The notes beneath the pieces are model-generated. The model saw only the letters and a program-made list of their open reading frames with translations. It was not told where the DNA came from and searched no databases. The position numbers and the translations under genes were made by a program. This document shows positions 44,158 through 57,029 of a stretch of DNA of 64,000 nt, piece by piece. The stretch's first letter is position 1; the number at the start of each line of letters is the position of its first letter. The DNA comes from Scytalidium lignicola (Eukaryota > Ascomycota > Leotiomycetes), in contig NCSJ02000044.1 of assembly GCA_002812745.2 (NCBI GenBank), forward strand, positions 124,001 through 188,000, given 5' to 3'.

Positions 44158-45039
44158 TGAAGCCTGCTGCTCTGTAACCTCCCGAAGGGTATGATCACGT
44201 GCTAAACTAGGGAATTATATACATGCAAGCAAGTCGACCTCAGAAAGCANTTTCTTGCAGAAATATGTAGCTAGTAGGCCTGATGACTGTGTACCTTCCT
44301 GGCTGGTTGGGAAGGCCACGAGAAAAGAAACAATGGTATTCCTCATGTTTTGCTCGAAGGAGCTTAGAAATTGTGATCGAAAGATCGGAGTAATCAGAGC
44401 AGCGGTCGCAGTAAATGTTGGGGCATCAGCCAATAGGCAGTGGATGGTGATAGACTAGCACATGATGTTAGGTTTGATTAGGAGTTGAAGAGGATGAAGA
44501 GCAGACAGGGTTGGACTAGAGACAGACCTAAATCGATATTAATTAATAAGCAGTTCGTTATCATATAGCTACTTTGTAGAAACTTGGTTTTTTATAAGTT
44601 ACGAATGAGATGAGTTGTACCTCGATGATGTTCATATACTTCGAATTCATTCGGTTTAGGCTAAGTTTGATACGCTTTAATGGATATTATCAAGGGATGA
44701 CTGAGCAAGGCAAGAATATAATTTGGTGAGATGGACGGTTAGTAGTCCCACAATACACGCAGTGAAGGACTGTGTTTAGAGTGTAATGTTGAATCTTATT
44801 CGTTAGCTTTCCTTCCCCAGGCATTTGAGCGGATAGAGGAAAGTCATCATACTCCGCAATGTCCGCAATCCGGGCAAACCCCACCCTTAAATAAACGGCT
44901 CTCAGTTTCCCCACCTCGTTCGACCCTAGACGAACGCATTGCATCAAGACATAATTATAAGAAAGAGCCCACAGGAGCACGCTTGGGTTGCTAGGACAGT
45001 CATAAAACTGCCTTAAAAGATAACACCTAACACTTACTA
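44158..45039. other. Intergenic, no gene seen
   Basis: Short frames on both strands around 44215-44458 overlap an N near 44250 and show no recognised domain. Confidence 0.5.
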
Positions 45040-46199
45040 ATGAAGATGGTGAGACTCATTGCAGTGACGGGTGCCACAGGAAACCAGGGAGGCTCCGTTG
45101 CGAAGTTGTTATTAAAATATCCATCAGAATACAAAGTACGAGCTATCACTCGCAATGCGCATTCAATTCTAGCCAAAGCGTTGAAAGACCTGGGAGCCGA
45201 AGTAGTAGAAGCAGATTTAACAAAACCAGAGACCTTGCCAGCGGCTGTAGCTGATTGTTGGGGAATATTTGGCGTCACAAACTTCTACGATGCGGTTTGT
45301 AATAGATGGTAGTTTTCTAGACAATACTAATAGAATAAAATGGCAGAAAATTAAGGACGACCCAGGAAGTGAAGAAGTTCAAGGGAAAAATCTAGTAAAG
45401 GCTTCCTTTGATGCTGGTGTACAATGCTTTATTTGGAGCTCACTTCCGAGCTCAGCCCAAATCTCCGGAGGCCGCTTTGTCTCCAAAATTTACGAAGGTG
45501 TGTGTGAATTACCGTTGAGATTTAAACAGACTTTTAACTAGCGTTAAGGCAAATATCATGTCGATGCGTATATTAAGGAAATTGGACTTCCTGCTAGCAT
45601 TTTATATACGGGGAATTTCTACGAGAACATGGTCCTTCGGGGACATGTTACTTACAACAAAGTCAATGACGTGATCGAATTTCACCATACTGTGATCAAA
45701 AGAGATACAAAGTGTAAGAATACGCTCTCAGTAAGGGCAACCTTATATACTAACGTTCCCTAAAGTGGCAATGCTATATGTTGAGAAGGACTTTTCCGGT
45801 GTTGTAAAGGCCGTTTTCGACAAATGGGGCTCTAGGAAAGATGAGCTAAACCATAAAATCCTTTATTGTGCAAGTGGCCGCGTCTCAGCTGGGGATATCA
45901 TTGCTTGCATCGAGCGAGGTAAAGCCATCATTCCCCAGAATATATTAGACCTTTAAATTTGCTAAACGAGATTAGTCACGGGCAAGCAATGTACTTGGGA
46001 ATCTTTACCAACAACTGGTGTTCCTGATCGAGATATTATGTACCAGTTATACAATGAGATGGGGATGTATGGGAATAAAGAACTCCCAGATGAGAATATT
46101 TTGGCGTTGGGGGTGAAGGTGCACTCTGTCGATGACTTTGTAGTGGAGCGTTTATTGCCTCATCTTGGTCTTGAGGCTTCTAAGAGCAGATCTGGCTAA
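45040..46199 (+). CDS. NmrA-like NAD(P)-binding protein
   Basis: Five exons, 45040-45294, 45347-45497, 45549-45713, 45766-45918 and 45976-46199, with introns of 51-57 nt, give 315 residues. The Rossmann motif near the N-terminus is AVTGATGNQGGSVA (GxxGxxG of the NmrA family). It is followed by ITRN at the NADP-selective position, the conserved VQCFIWSSLPS strand and KYHVDAYIKEIGLPASILYTGNFYENM. NmrA-type proteins are atypical SDRs that sense the NAD(P) state or act as reductases; the Tyr-x3-Lys pair is absent, as usual for the family. The C-terminus closes with VKVHSVDDFV. The role is not predictable from the neighbours. Confidence 0.93.
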
Positions 46200-46672
46200 A
46201 TATTGCTTGAATTACGATAAGTATTAAATTCCAAAGTGGTTGAAAATAATTGATAAAAAGGAGAAATTGCATGTATTTAACCGAATTGCCTCAGCTCTTT
46301 TCTATATGCATTCAATGGGATGGGCCTACAAAATAATTGAGTTCCGATACAACCATGATTCTCAACAAAGTAAACTTCTCTGTAACCCAAGGGCTTCCAT
46401 TCCGGATTGACAACTCGTTCTTGCTAGGATTCTAACAAGTGTGTTAAAAGGATACACTTTCATATCTAGCCGGGCAGAAAATAATCAAGTTTTAATAAAG
46501 TCCTTTTATAATCTAAAGGCATATACTGTAGCTTATGCATTTAAACAGTTCGGTAATAGGTATATACATTTTTGAAATCTATATTTATCTTCGATATACA
46601 AAGGTTCTGTTTTTTATAAATCGTATGGGTTATATAAAGAAGACAATAAGACCTAACTTGCTGGATTCATTC
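46200..46672. other. Intergenic, no gene seen
   Basis: AT-rich gap between convergent genes. No frame supported. Confidence 0.5.
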
Positions 46673-49173
46673 TTAGATGATGGTAATAGTACACATCTCC
46701 AAGCCTCCATACCAATCCCAGTCTCTCGGAATGGTAATATAGTCACTCTCCGAGGCCTGCGGATCACTCCTCCCCATCTTGAAAAATCCAACTCTTTTAA
46801 ATGTTGCTGGCAGATTAGGAACTTGCATAAGCACCAAGCCAGTGGGAACATTGCTCAAATTGCTGACTTCCAGGAACCAGAAAGAGTTTCGTGTCGAATT
46901 GTCATACGGTGCTATTGTGCCTACTCGTAAAGCTGTCCGTTCACGAGTGTCGTGTTCGGTATACTGTGAATTGCTCGACGAACCGCCTATTATCCCTTTC
47001 TGGAGATTGTACTGAGGATTCAGTCTAGCCGTCGAGCCAACTTCTGCTATTACTCGCATGAAATTAGGATCGAAGTTCCCACGGTCTGGGATAACGTAGT
47101 CCCAGAACATGTGTGGACTGCCGCTTGTTACTAGAACGAAACGTTCCGTGAACTCTGGCCATTCCATCCGTCTCAACGGCCCTGTCACTACTAATTTTCC
47201 GTCTAGAACTTTGCCAAATGGTGAAACTGATGACTGAAGCGTGACCGTTGCTTCATGGATTCGTAATTGCGTGCCCCGGCTCCCTGGCCAAACACTATCG
47301 ACGATGACTGGTTTGTCGCTGCTCGCCCAGGACCATGATGGTGCAATATACGCCTCTGGCTGATTACTTGGAGGAATAGAAGTTGGCAGTGGCTGTGGTT
47401 TTGTCTTATTTTTGTTAGCTTTTGACCAAGGAAGCTTTCTTGACAGACGCTTAGTCCATTTCTCTTTTAGAGGGCTGGATTTTAGTGGATCTTCTTCGTC
47501 ATCATATAGAAGCGGATGCCAGAGTAAACCGTAGGGTAAGCCCTTCCGCCATATACCGGCAACATACTCATCATTGAGCAGTCGGTGGAATTCAGTTGCA
47601 ATTCCAGAGAGTGCTGGCAACTTGTCTTCAGAGTATGTCAGGGATCGGCGTGTATAGGTGCTGACAAGGCTATACCACCCATTCAACAGATCTATGGTGT
47701 TCCGTCTGTCAGATTCTTTCGCCGCTAACTGAGCAGAACTATTTTGCATAGTATCCTGATCTTCGGAGATAAATATTCTTTCCCGTATTAATGAGCGCGG
47801 GTCTATATACTTATTAGTTGATACAGATGGATCCTGCCCACGCGTTAATGAGCAGGTAAGACATAGCCACTGAAGCGGTCCAGATCCGTAGATCAAAACC
47901 CTCGGTGAAAGCCACGTTTCCTGCAACGTCCAAGCTCTAAGGTTGACAACTTCATCCTTGAATTCCTTGACATCATAACCAATATCTTTGTCAGCGCATA
48001 AGAAAACCTCTCCAATAGGAAATCTGTTATTTTGCAAATCCTCCACGGCGATATCATCATCATCCGTCACGAAAAATGGAAGGCGAGCAGCAAAGTTCAA
48101 TCTCCCTTGTACTTCCTTACGATCCTCCAGAAACCCTTGGTCACAATCTGAGGCTAAGGCGGCAGATATGATTACCATAGCGTTCTTGTATACTTGTGGC
48201 ATTGTTGCGATCTCACTGATCTTGTCAGTCACAGAATCCTGGATGATGCATAAAGAGTCAATCCAAAGATAGGGTATCCCTAGCTTTCTTGTCGAAGAGA
48301 TCGCATCCTGCAAGGTCTTTGGTAGTTTACTAATTTCAATCCCCTTAGTGGTAAATGTTTGGAGGCTATTTTGTGTGGTTTTGGTTTGCAGTGATTTTCC
48401 CCAACAGTAACTCAGCGCCACATACTGGCCCCTCTCGCCTCTGAGGGACTCATGAAGTTTAACGTGATCTGATCCACAGTCAGCAAACACGTCAAGGACT
48501 CTCGTAGGTAGAAGAGCAGTTTCTGAAACACCCCTTCCTGGGCATTTCTCATGATTATCAAGACAGTCAGCTATCCACTGCCTTGCTGTCTCGTATGCCG
48601 ATTCAGAAGCTACGACGGGATCTGCTGGTTCCTGTTTTATATAATCCGCCGATGGTCCTCCTGTCAATAGTGTAAGTCAAAGTTGGCAAAATGCGGGCCG
48701 AGCGAAGGAGGTATCACCAATGGTATATAAACCCATAGTAAAATAAGTAGAAACCGACTCTCTAACTTGAAACCCCCTTCCTGTGCTAGAAGTTAAATCC
48801 ATAGGATTAGATGCCATATACGTCAGAGCTCGGATTTCTGAAGGAGAAACCCTATCCTTGTCTTTTGCTTCAACTCGGACAATCGCCTCCGCGAACAATT
48901 TCTAAATTGTACTGTTAGCAGTTTTCGTTATAACAAATGAGTGAGCGGAGGGGAGTAACCCACAGGTCCCATGTTAGATTGAAGGAATTGATTAACGATG
49001 TGAACAGCCAGCTGGCACCCACTTTTTGCCAGCTCTATGAAATCTTCAAGTGATCCCAATTCCAGTTTCTCACCACCTGCTAGTCTTTTCACCGTATTGA
49101 CTGATAGGAGCCAGCATACGAGACATTCGGGAAAACATCTGTGGCCCTCGCCGGGCTTCGCTGGAAAGCACAT
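46673..49173 (-). CDS. HET-domain (heterokaryon incompatibility) protein
   Basis: Exons 49173-48964, 48901-48718 and 48660-46673 (introns of 62 and 57 nt) give 793 residues. The HET domain starts near residue 215 with YVALSYCWGKS, continues through LPKTLQDAISSTRKLGIPYLWIDSLCIIQD and YKNAMVIISAALASD, and ends with LRAWTLQETWLSPRVLIYG. This is the standard order of the three HET blocks. HET proteins trigger vegetative incompatibility and cell death. The gene looks intact, unlike the HET-ankyrin gene at 54508. The N-terminal region has Cys pairs (PECLVCWLL), a common start for this group. Confidence 0.92.
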
Positions 49174-51655
49174 CTAGGTGAGCTTTCAAATGTGCGGAGG
49201 AAATATGAGTTGCAACGAGCACGTTTAACACCGGTCAATGGGAATTGTATCTTCTATACTTGTCTTGATAGCCTCGTCTTAGTCACTATTAAGCATTCAT
49301 TCAGCTGCGGCTTTCCGACAAAAGAGGAACTACTCGTAGAGCGTCTCGCTTACTTTTAGTTACATGCACGTGTAACTAGATCCATATCTCCGTGATTCCC
49401 GTAAATCATCCCTCAAAAATCAGAATCATCAATCTCGTTGACTTTCAAAACACCTGCGCACGCCTCCCACTTGGCCTGCCATACTCAAACAAAAGCAGCA
49501 CAATAACTCAGGTCCATTGGTGGAATTAGAAAAGCATGCTTGTAGCAAGATTCTAAGAATATTAGACGATTTGATATGCGATCCTAATTGATGAATGTGC
49601 ATGGGTTTAATAGAAATGTTAAGACTAGCTGGGCACGATGGTGGTCGAGGCTTGGCAGAAGAAGCAGCTTGGCACGCTTGATTAACCAAGCACTCTTTTG
49701 CTTTTTTTGCTTTTTGGTTTGTTCTTTTACTTTCAAGTTATTAAATAACATAATATGTGTTAATTCTTTACAGAGGTGACCCCACCTTTGCCTCTTCCTC
49801 CTCCTTTGTGGTTTTTGGCAACTGAATTGTTATCACGTGTTGTCAACGATAAAAGAAATCTAAATGTCTCTTGTTTTATTATCAAAAAGTTTGATTAAAA
49901 CGACGTCCTTCTATTTTATTCATTATATGATATAGAATTCTTGTGATTGTATTTAGTATTAAATTACTTAGGGACTCTTCAAAGCTCCTCATTTTTTAAA
50001 TCTACGTCAAAAACACAAACAATATCACATTCTTTATCAATTAAATAATGAATTAATAGAATAATATACTGAGAAAGTAATATTGCTCCTTTTTTCNTTC
50101 ATAATCATATATTTCACTAGCGAGCTCTATTGCGTTATACTCAATTAAAAAGGGCGAGTTTCCGCCTTTTCTTGTGCGGATTCAAGAATAGTCTTAAAGC
50201 TTTTGACCCATGATTGTAGTTATCGAAGTTGCTCAAAGGTTAATTTGTCGCTCATTGTATTATGAAGTACGGAGGTACGGAGCGTACTCCCTTCTCTTCT
50301 CTACCCTCACTCTTACTAAGATGTGGCCCACGGCAGAGATATGAAGGTACAAGCCGTGATTACGAAATGATGTCTCACCTTGCCACACGCTTACACGAGG
50401 GTGGTTCTCTGAATTATTAAGTCCGTCGTGCCGTAATTATTATCTCCGCGATCAGGAAACATTGCGACGGTCCTGCAGGGAAGCACAGAACTGGATGGGT
50501 TGAACAGAGAGAGTGACCAGGGAGTTGCATCTCTTGTCCTACCGCACACATGTTTACTGGGATTATTGTCCGATCTGCACTGCGCGGTTCTGGTTTCGCG
50601 CTGTCCTTGCCCTGAGCACCATGTGGGATGGCAGGGTCTCTAATCCCTAAAGTAACTCTGCGAATATCAACTACTGTAATAGTATAGCGGGGTAAAGAAG
50701 CAAGCATGAGGTTAACCTAACGTGTCTAGCCAATCTCTCCCCTTTTCTTCTTTTGTCCTTTCTTCCGCCTCTCTCGGGTTGCCCTTCTGCCATTCGCCGG
50801 ACTTCCAGGAACACACAAAAAAGATGACGCAACACGGCAAGGGGAGGAAATGCAATTGGTGCAGAATGAGCTGTGCCGAAATTGAACAATTGTTCTGGAA
50901 GCTAGCACATTTGCCTGCCGTCCGTAAGCTGAAGATGACGGCTTGACCGGCTCTAGTCTTCCGAGTTTGCCACCACTTTTCTTGCGTTAGTAAAATGAAG
51001 CAGAGACAAGGGGTGCTCGGCAAGGGGACACTCGCTATACTATGCTAACCTGGAAGCGGTGTAAGTGCTAGACAGACTTCAAAATGGTAGGTGCCTTTCT
51101 TCAAATGTTCACTCTTCTATTGTAACTTATTAGTTGCCTTGTGGCAAAGCTACGCGAGATATGTAACCGGACATTTTCCTGTTAGGGCACACGAGCAGTC
51201 TTGGTGTTCCAGCCCGTCTCGTAGCCAAGTATCCACACTATCCTAGTGCGCCTCCTAACCTTCCGAGCTTTGTACTCTTGTAGTTGAGATTGGAATCCAT
51301 TGGCAGTTAAATTGGCCTGGATCCACTTGAACCATTGCTGCGGTATACCCACACCCTGTGAGACGGAGTAGGGATGGATCATGATTTGCTCCCTCGTTCC
51401 GCCAGAGAGGTTGAGCTACCAAATGGATCCATCATAGGGCGGTACTAGTTTACTTAAGGAATTTGTTCTTCTCCTCCCATTTTGGCGTGCTTTTTACCAT
51501 CCCTAAGTTTCCTTGAACTGTACCACTTGTCCATTCATTCATTCAATCATTCGCTCATTCAATCCAGTTCATTCGTTCATTCTCTGCTCTGTTTGATTGT
51601 CGATGATGATCCCGTCGTCTGCAAGTCTCGGAATTGATCCAAAAAGTCAGATACC
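49174..51655. other. Long intergenic region, no gene seen
   Basis: About 2.5 kb with no supported gene. It holds an AT-rich block (49720-50150) with an N near 50096. Overlapping short frames at 50417-51023 on both strands lack recognisable content. A degenerate ATTC-rich simple repeat lies at about 51533-51583. Confidence 0.5.
51533..51583. repeat. Degenerate (ATTC)n simple repeat in 5' flank
   Basis: ATTC-type units (attcattcattcaatcattc...) about 75-120 bases before the CFEM receptor start codon. Confidence 0.8.
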
Positions 51656-53479
51656 ATGAGGTTATTATCCATTCTGTTGGGTGCGGTGTTTCTTATAGCA
51701 GGCGTTTTCGCTCAGAACATCACTGGGCTGCTGGCCGATCTCCCTCAGTGCTCGGTGCGCAGTACCCTATGTAGACCTCCATTTTTCTGCTGGACTAATA
51801 AACTTCCATTAAAGCTCCCTTGCCTCCTTGATGGCCTCTCAAAATTCAACTGTTCTCTAGCCTCACTGGGCCCTTGCTTTTGTAGCTCGATTCCTCTTCA
51901 ATCAAGCCTCTCGACATGTTTACAACAATCTTGCCCCTTTGATGATCAAGTCCGTCAGTACACTGGTAAATATGCATAGTTATACCACATCCAAGCTGAT
52001 TAAGTCCAGGCGCCGCGGGAGTTGGCAATGAGTTATGCGTTGGGATACCAAAGCCCTCAAGGAGTAATGTGGTCCGCAGAGACGCAATTATATTATCGGC
52101 TGTCACCTATCCAATCGTTGCCTTGAGATTCTATCAGAGGTGGAGTGTTGCGCATCACGTCTGGTGGGATGATTGCGCCGCTCTAATTGCCACTGTAAGT
52201 CTTGTGTCGTATGGGGTTTGGAACTTTTATCCTTAGATGCCGGTTGTATTGCGTTACCTCGACTTCTTGTCTGGCAGTTGAGGGGAGACATTGAGACTGG
52301 TGGAATAACTATCTGCATCAGAGGAACATTTTCAGACACTTATCTGACATTCACCACACAGATCTTCTTAGCTGCAGTGGATGGAATGGAGATAGCAAGT
52401 ATAACTTATTTTTTCCTCTTCTGATGTGTCTTTGACAGCTGATCAATGGTCTTAGGTACGACCTTGGGCTTTGGGTCCCACTACTGGAATGTACCTAGCT
52501 CTAACGGTACGACACTGCTACAGGTTTGTGCCATACTTTTTGTCTCATTCTATAGTCATGATGCTTACCTGTGTCTTCGTACCTGCAGCTCTTTTGGATC
52601 ATCCAGATATTTTACATCGTCGTACAGGTATTTGCCAAACTATCAATCTGCCTCCTCTATATTCGCATTTTCCCGCGACCGCTTTTCCAAACATGTGCAA
52701 AACTCACAATAGCGTTCATTATTTCCCATGCAACCTCTTTCATCTTCGCTATAATATTCCAATGTCACCCTATCGATTCGATCTGGGATCGAAGTATCAA
52801 AGGAAAGTGCATCAACCTTGAGGTCGTTGGATTCGCAGGTGCTGCAGCAAGTATATTCGAGGATGTGGTGATACTTATTCTTCCCGTGTCAGAGTTGAAT
52901 AGCATAAATTTGGGTGCAAAGAAGAAGTTAAGCTTAGTGTTCATGTTTAGCATCGGATCATTGTGAGTCGTTAGCAGACGCCTAAATTTACATCTGCTAA
53001 TACCATCGCAACTTTTAGTGCTTGTGTCACCAGCATGGTTCGACTGAAATATCTCACACAATTCGGAAGGTCTTACGATTTGACATGTACGTTGTAACCC
53101 CCAAACCACTCACTATGGGACTTAGTCGTTTACATTCTCAGGGGATAATGTTGATGTACTTATTTGGTCCTCAATTGAACTTCACACCGCCCTCATCTGC
53201 GCGTGTCTCCCATCCCTTCGATCACTTCTAGTAAAGGTCTTCCCGGTTGTCTTCAAAACCACTTTATCAACAAGCAGGGATACCAATCGGAGAGCATCTC
53301 ATCCTATGATCAATTTACGCCGCATAGGCAGGGCGGAAGATTCTTATGCAGGGCTACCGGATGGCTTGGAGACGATGTCGACTGCTGTGGGTACTGAGAG
53401 ATGGTCTGGATTGGGGATAGGAATGGGGAGAGGAGACTGGGAGGTAACGATTGTTGGTGGGGGGAAGGGAAAGATCTAA
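51656..53479 (+). CDS. CFEM-domain seven-transmembrane receptor (Pth11-like GPCR)
   Basis: Eight exons, 51656-51754, 51815-51957, 52080-52194, 52362-52398, 52456-52523, 52589-52962, 53019-53086 and 53142-53479, give 413 residues. A signal peptide (LLSILLGAVFLIAGVFAQ) is followed by an eight-cysteine CFEM domain (PQCSLPC, FNC, PCFC, STCLQQSC). The fungal rhodopsin-like membrane domain follows: ALRFYQRW, WWDDCAALI, LGFGSHYW, FYIVVQVFAKLSICLLYIRIF, KCINLEVVGF and WSSIELHTALICACLPSLR. CFEM-GPCRs of the Pth11 class sit in the plasma membrane and sense surface or host cues. The cytoplasmic tail is short and Gly/Arg-rich. Splicing removes several apparent stops between 52197 and 52455. Confidence 0.93.
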
Positions 53480-54507
53480 ATTATTGTGGGTTTTATTATG
53501 TAGGCAAAGCCTAGGATAATAGGTCTTTTACGGGTTTGCTTTAGTTTGCTAGCGTTTCTCGGTGTTCGATTGTCGGGAAGAGGGCGTAAAGTGTAACCAC
53601 TGCTGGATGAAGAACAGAGGAATTAGATGATTAGATTTTTGTTCAATCCAAACTAAATTAGAGTTTCCATATTTTAAAGTGCTTTGAACTTCAGTTATAT
53701 TAAAGTAAACATAACCATTATATTCTCTAAAGTAAATAATGGCAGCATTCAATATTGTTGCAGACTCGAAAAATATTATAAGAATTTATACAAATTCATA
53801 AAAATGAAGGATATTATTGAACAGAATTATACTCTGATTAGTAGTTCCCTAGCTTAACTAATATAAATACGTGATGCACAGCAGATGCTGATACTGACTA
53901 GTCTGCCCTGATCCTCTAACGTCGAATGGACTTCTAAAAGAAGCTGTTGATAATTAGCCTCATCTTCACCTGCCCAGCGCTCATTATTATATATCAAACT
54001 AAGTCTGAATCTAATGGCAGTTAAAGCCTCTGATTAACACTAAAGCACCAGTGAAAATGTTTATAAATTTGAGGCAACCACGCTAAAAAAGGCTTTTAAA
54101 GCCTGTGGGGCCTGAGGGGATAGTTGGCTATGATTATATGCTCGTTTACTATCCCCTCTAAATACTTCACAAATACAAGGGTAAAAGTGTGATTTGCGTG
54201 ATCTATTTGCTCAAACCCTTGCATAACCCTTGCACTGTGGGGGTTCTATTTTATGAATATTACCCAAATGAGTTTATGATATCCTTGCAGTTCTTGTTCA
54301 GAATCTCACGATCCTACTCTAATCCTAGCAATAATCCCAGTTTTGATTTTTGCATGTGTGAAGTATTTGGGGGGGCACGGGGGGATAGTATTAATAGCTA
54401 TGAACTGGGATCTGTAAGCAATCCACGTGTCACAGATCAATCCCCACTATTACTTTCAAGCCACGGATCATTGAGCGCTATTTTAAAAGCTCTCTCTTTC
54501 TTAGACA
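53480..54507. other. AT-rich intergenic region with repeat/hairpin
   Basis: No supported gene. It contains the second copy of the 54-bp repeat (54071-54124) and a perfect 11-base inverted repeat (54114-54124 with 54148-54158). Confidence 0.55.
54071..54158. repeat. 54-bp repeat copy 2 plus 11-bp inverted repeat
   Basis: The first 54 bases match 38677-38730. The terminal GAGGGGATAGT is then repeated inverted (ACTATCCCCTC) 23 bases on, making a hairpin. The inner GGC/GCC hairpin is kept although its loop differs from copy 1. Confidence 0.75.
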
Positions 54508-56447
54508 ATGTACCTACTTCATACCGGAACTCGCAAACTCGAAATATTCAGCGGCGGCACAAGTCCACTATACGCAATCCTTTCGCATGTGTGGGGAAAA
54601 GAAGAAGTTACCTTCCAAGAGATCAAAGGCGGTGAAGTCGATGAGAATAAAGAAGGTTATAAGAAACTCAGAAATGCATGTATTAAGGCTGCTTCTCATG
54701 GATTCAATTATATCTGGATCGACACGTGTTGTATCGATAAGTCAAGTAGTGCGGAGCTTTCCGAGGCAATTAATTCCATGTACCATTGGTACCAAGAATC
54801 GGGGGTTTGCTATGCATATCTTGCAGATGTATTGTCTAAAGATCGTGAGGCGGAGGCTATACCTCGGGAACTTGGAGATAGCTCTTGGTTTAGGAGAGGA
54901 TGGACACTCTAGGAGCTTATTGCACCGTCAGCAGTGATATTCCTGGACCAAGAATGGCAAGAAATTGGTACTAAAGCAACTTTGCAAGGAATGATACGCC
55001 AAATTACAGGTATATCCACAGCAGTCCTTTTAACGGGGAATGTTGAAAGTGCCAGCATTGCAGAAAGAATGTTTTGGGCATCTAGAAGACGGACAACAAG
55101 GGTTGAAGATATCGCATATTCCCTCATGGGCATATTTAATGTTAACATGCCGATGCTCTACGGGGAGGGAGAGAAAGCATTTATCCGGCTCCAGGAAGAA
55201 ATCATGAAATTCTCAGATGATTATAGCATCTTTGCTTGGTCCTGAAATGATAGGCGTGGCGGAGTTCTAGCGACTTCACCAGCTGCGTTTTCACACTCCT
55301 GGAAGGTTGTTCCATTTAGATCGTCTAGGAAATTAAACAAATCTGTAATGCTGGATAACAATGGGATCCACCTAACGGTCCTTTTTCAAGAAATCACCCC
55401 TCATCCAGGAATTAGTTTTGCGGTTCTTCCCTGTGGATTGGAGGCGGAATCGAGAAAAAATATTACAATCCGGGTTAAGGAGGAATAGAGATAGATGGAC
55501 TATATGAGACAGAAACGTTTGAAAAAACTGGATTTTATGAAAGGGTGAAAAATGAATTTGAGCCAGTTAGTGTTGGAAATATTGAAGGGCCAAGATACCG
55601 AGGGAGAAGGAGCTGCTTCCGCAGAGAGCGTCTGACACGAGAGAGTGAGCTTCCGTTAATGAGAGCGGCGAGATATGGATCTAAGGCGGTGGTGAATTTA
55701 CAATTGAGTAATGGTGCAGATATTAATCTTGTGGATGCCAATGGATCAACTCCACTGGTTACGGCGGCATGCAATGGGCACGAAGAGGTTGTGAAACGGT
55801 TACTCAAGAGTGGTGCTGAGGTAGACTGGAAGGATAGCAGGTTTAATCGAACACCATTGTTATGGGCTACACTTTGTGGCCATGCGCATGTGGCCAAGCT
55901 GCTGATTGAAGCTGGAGCTGCGATTGAATTTAGGGATAAAGTCTATAGACGGACGCCATTGTGTTGGGCAGCATATACTGCCCATGAAGGAGTGGTAGAG
56001 ACACTTCTCGAAAAGGGCGCAGAAGTGAATTCTAAGGATAAATATGGCCGCACACCCCTATCTTGGGCTGCAATTGCAGGACAAGCATCCGTGATTGGGT
56101 TATTACTGAAACGACCTGATGTCGAGGTAGATTCTAAAGATATTGTTGGCAGGACGCCTTTGGCATGGGCTGCAACGACAGAGCAAGAAGATGGGTCAAA
56201 AAAGGCGGACTTTGAGAGTGTCATAAAGCTTTTACTTGCCAGTGATGCCGTTAATGTGAACCACAGAGATGTAAATGGTCAAACACCGCTCGACTTAGCC
56301 ACAGTCGCAGGGCATGAAGAGAGAGCTCAGCTGTTGCTTACAAAGGATACATCCAGCCTAGCTGTCCAAACCACCACAAGCACGCCATCCTGGGCTTGTG
56401 CTTATCCAGCTGTGCTAAGAGTTCGGAATCCTAGCTCTAACCTGTAG
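54508..56447 (+). pseudogene. HET-ankyrin gene with two in-frame stops and a frameshift
   Basis: The frame from 54508 encodes a HET domain of the HET-E/NWD-associated type (PLYAILSHVWGKEEVTFQEI, GFNYIWIDTCCIDKSSSAEL, SSWFRRGWTL). A TAG at 54910-54912 falls where family members have Gln (GWTL-Q-ELIAP). The frame then resumes (VEDIAYSLMGIFNVNMPMLYGEG) to TGA at 55243-55245. A single-base frame change near 55480 leads into seven ankyrin repeats ending at 56447. No intron consensus removes the stops. The gene is therefore inactivated or needs recoding. The stop changes are single transitions, C to T or G to A. Confidence 0.8.
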
Positions 56448-56501
56448 GCCGGTCTGCCCTATGGAATTTTCTTAGGTTACTAATTAAAGCTACTGAACCT
56501 A

Positions 56502-56690
56502 AACATAAAGTTCCGCGGACTTTCTTCTGACAAATCAACTATTCTACACCAGTATTGAGAGTGTTTGAAGTGAACATGAAAGTCCACGGACTTCTTTCTG
56601 ACAAATCTGCTACTTTGCACTAATATTCAAAACACTTGAGAAGGGTAATATAAAGTCCACGACGTTCATTGTTAGAAAGCAGCAAATATG
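56502..56690. repeat. ~72-bp tandem repeat, about 2.5 copies
   Basis: Units begin at about 56502, 56573 and 56647 with aacat-aaagt-cc-cggact. They continue with a shared ctgacaaat and a cactaatatt-like block. The copies are diverged. It lies just 3' of the HET-ankyrin pseudogene. Confidence 0.7.
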
Positions 56691-57029
56691 TTCCCACTAT
56701 AAAAGTAAAATAAAATTCTCCAGTGCATGTATAGGTACTTAAATGGGGGGCAACTAGAAATTAACTTCTGTAGTCTCCAAAATGACAAACAACATAACGC
56801 ACTTCCATCATTTACAAGGGCATAGCATACCAATCCTTATCCTTATCCTTTCATCTCCCCAATGAGGTCAGAGTTATCAGCTGATGACAAGAATGTCATT
56901 ATCACAAGAGGTGTTACTAGGATCAGGATCTAGATATCATCACAAGCAAGGCTGGAAACATCGACATGCAGTCACCGGGCCGGGGACAACTATGATTAGA
57001 TATTTCAAGTCTCAAGGACGAATTAGAGC

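Noticed and set aside
50417..51023. Cluster of overlapping 60-100-codon frames on both strands
   Set aside because: No domain or signal; composition is low-complexity, and frames on opposite strands cannot all be coding.
52103..52440. CFEM receptor looked broken by stops
   Set aside because: Two introns (52195-52361 and 52399-52455) with good sites remove the stops and give a continuous receptor.
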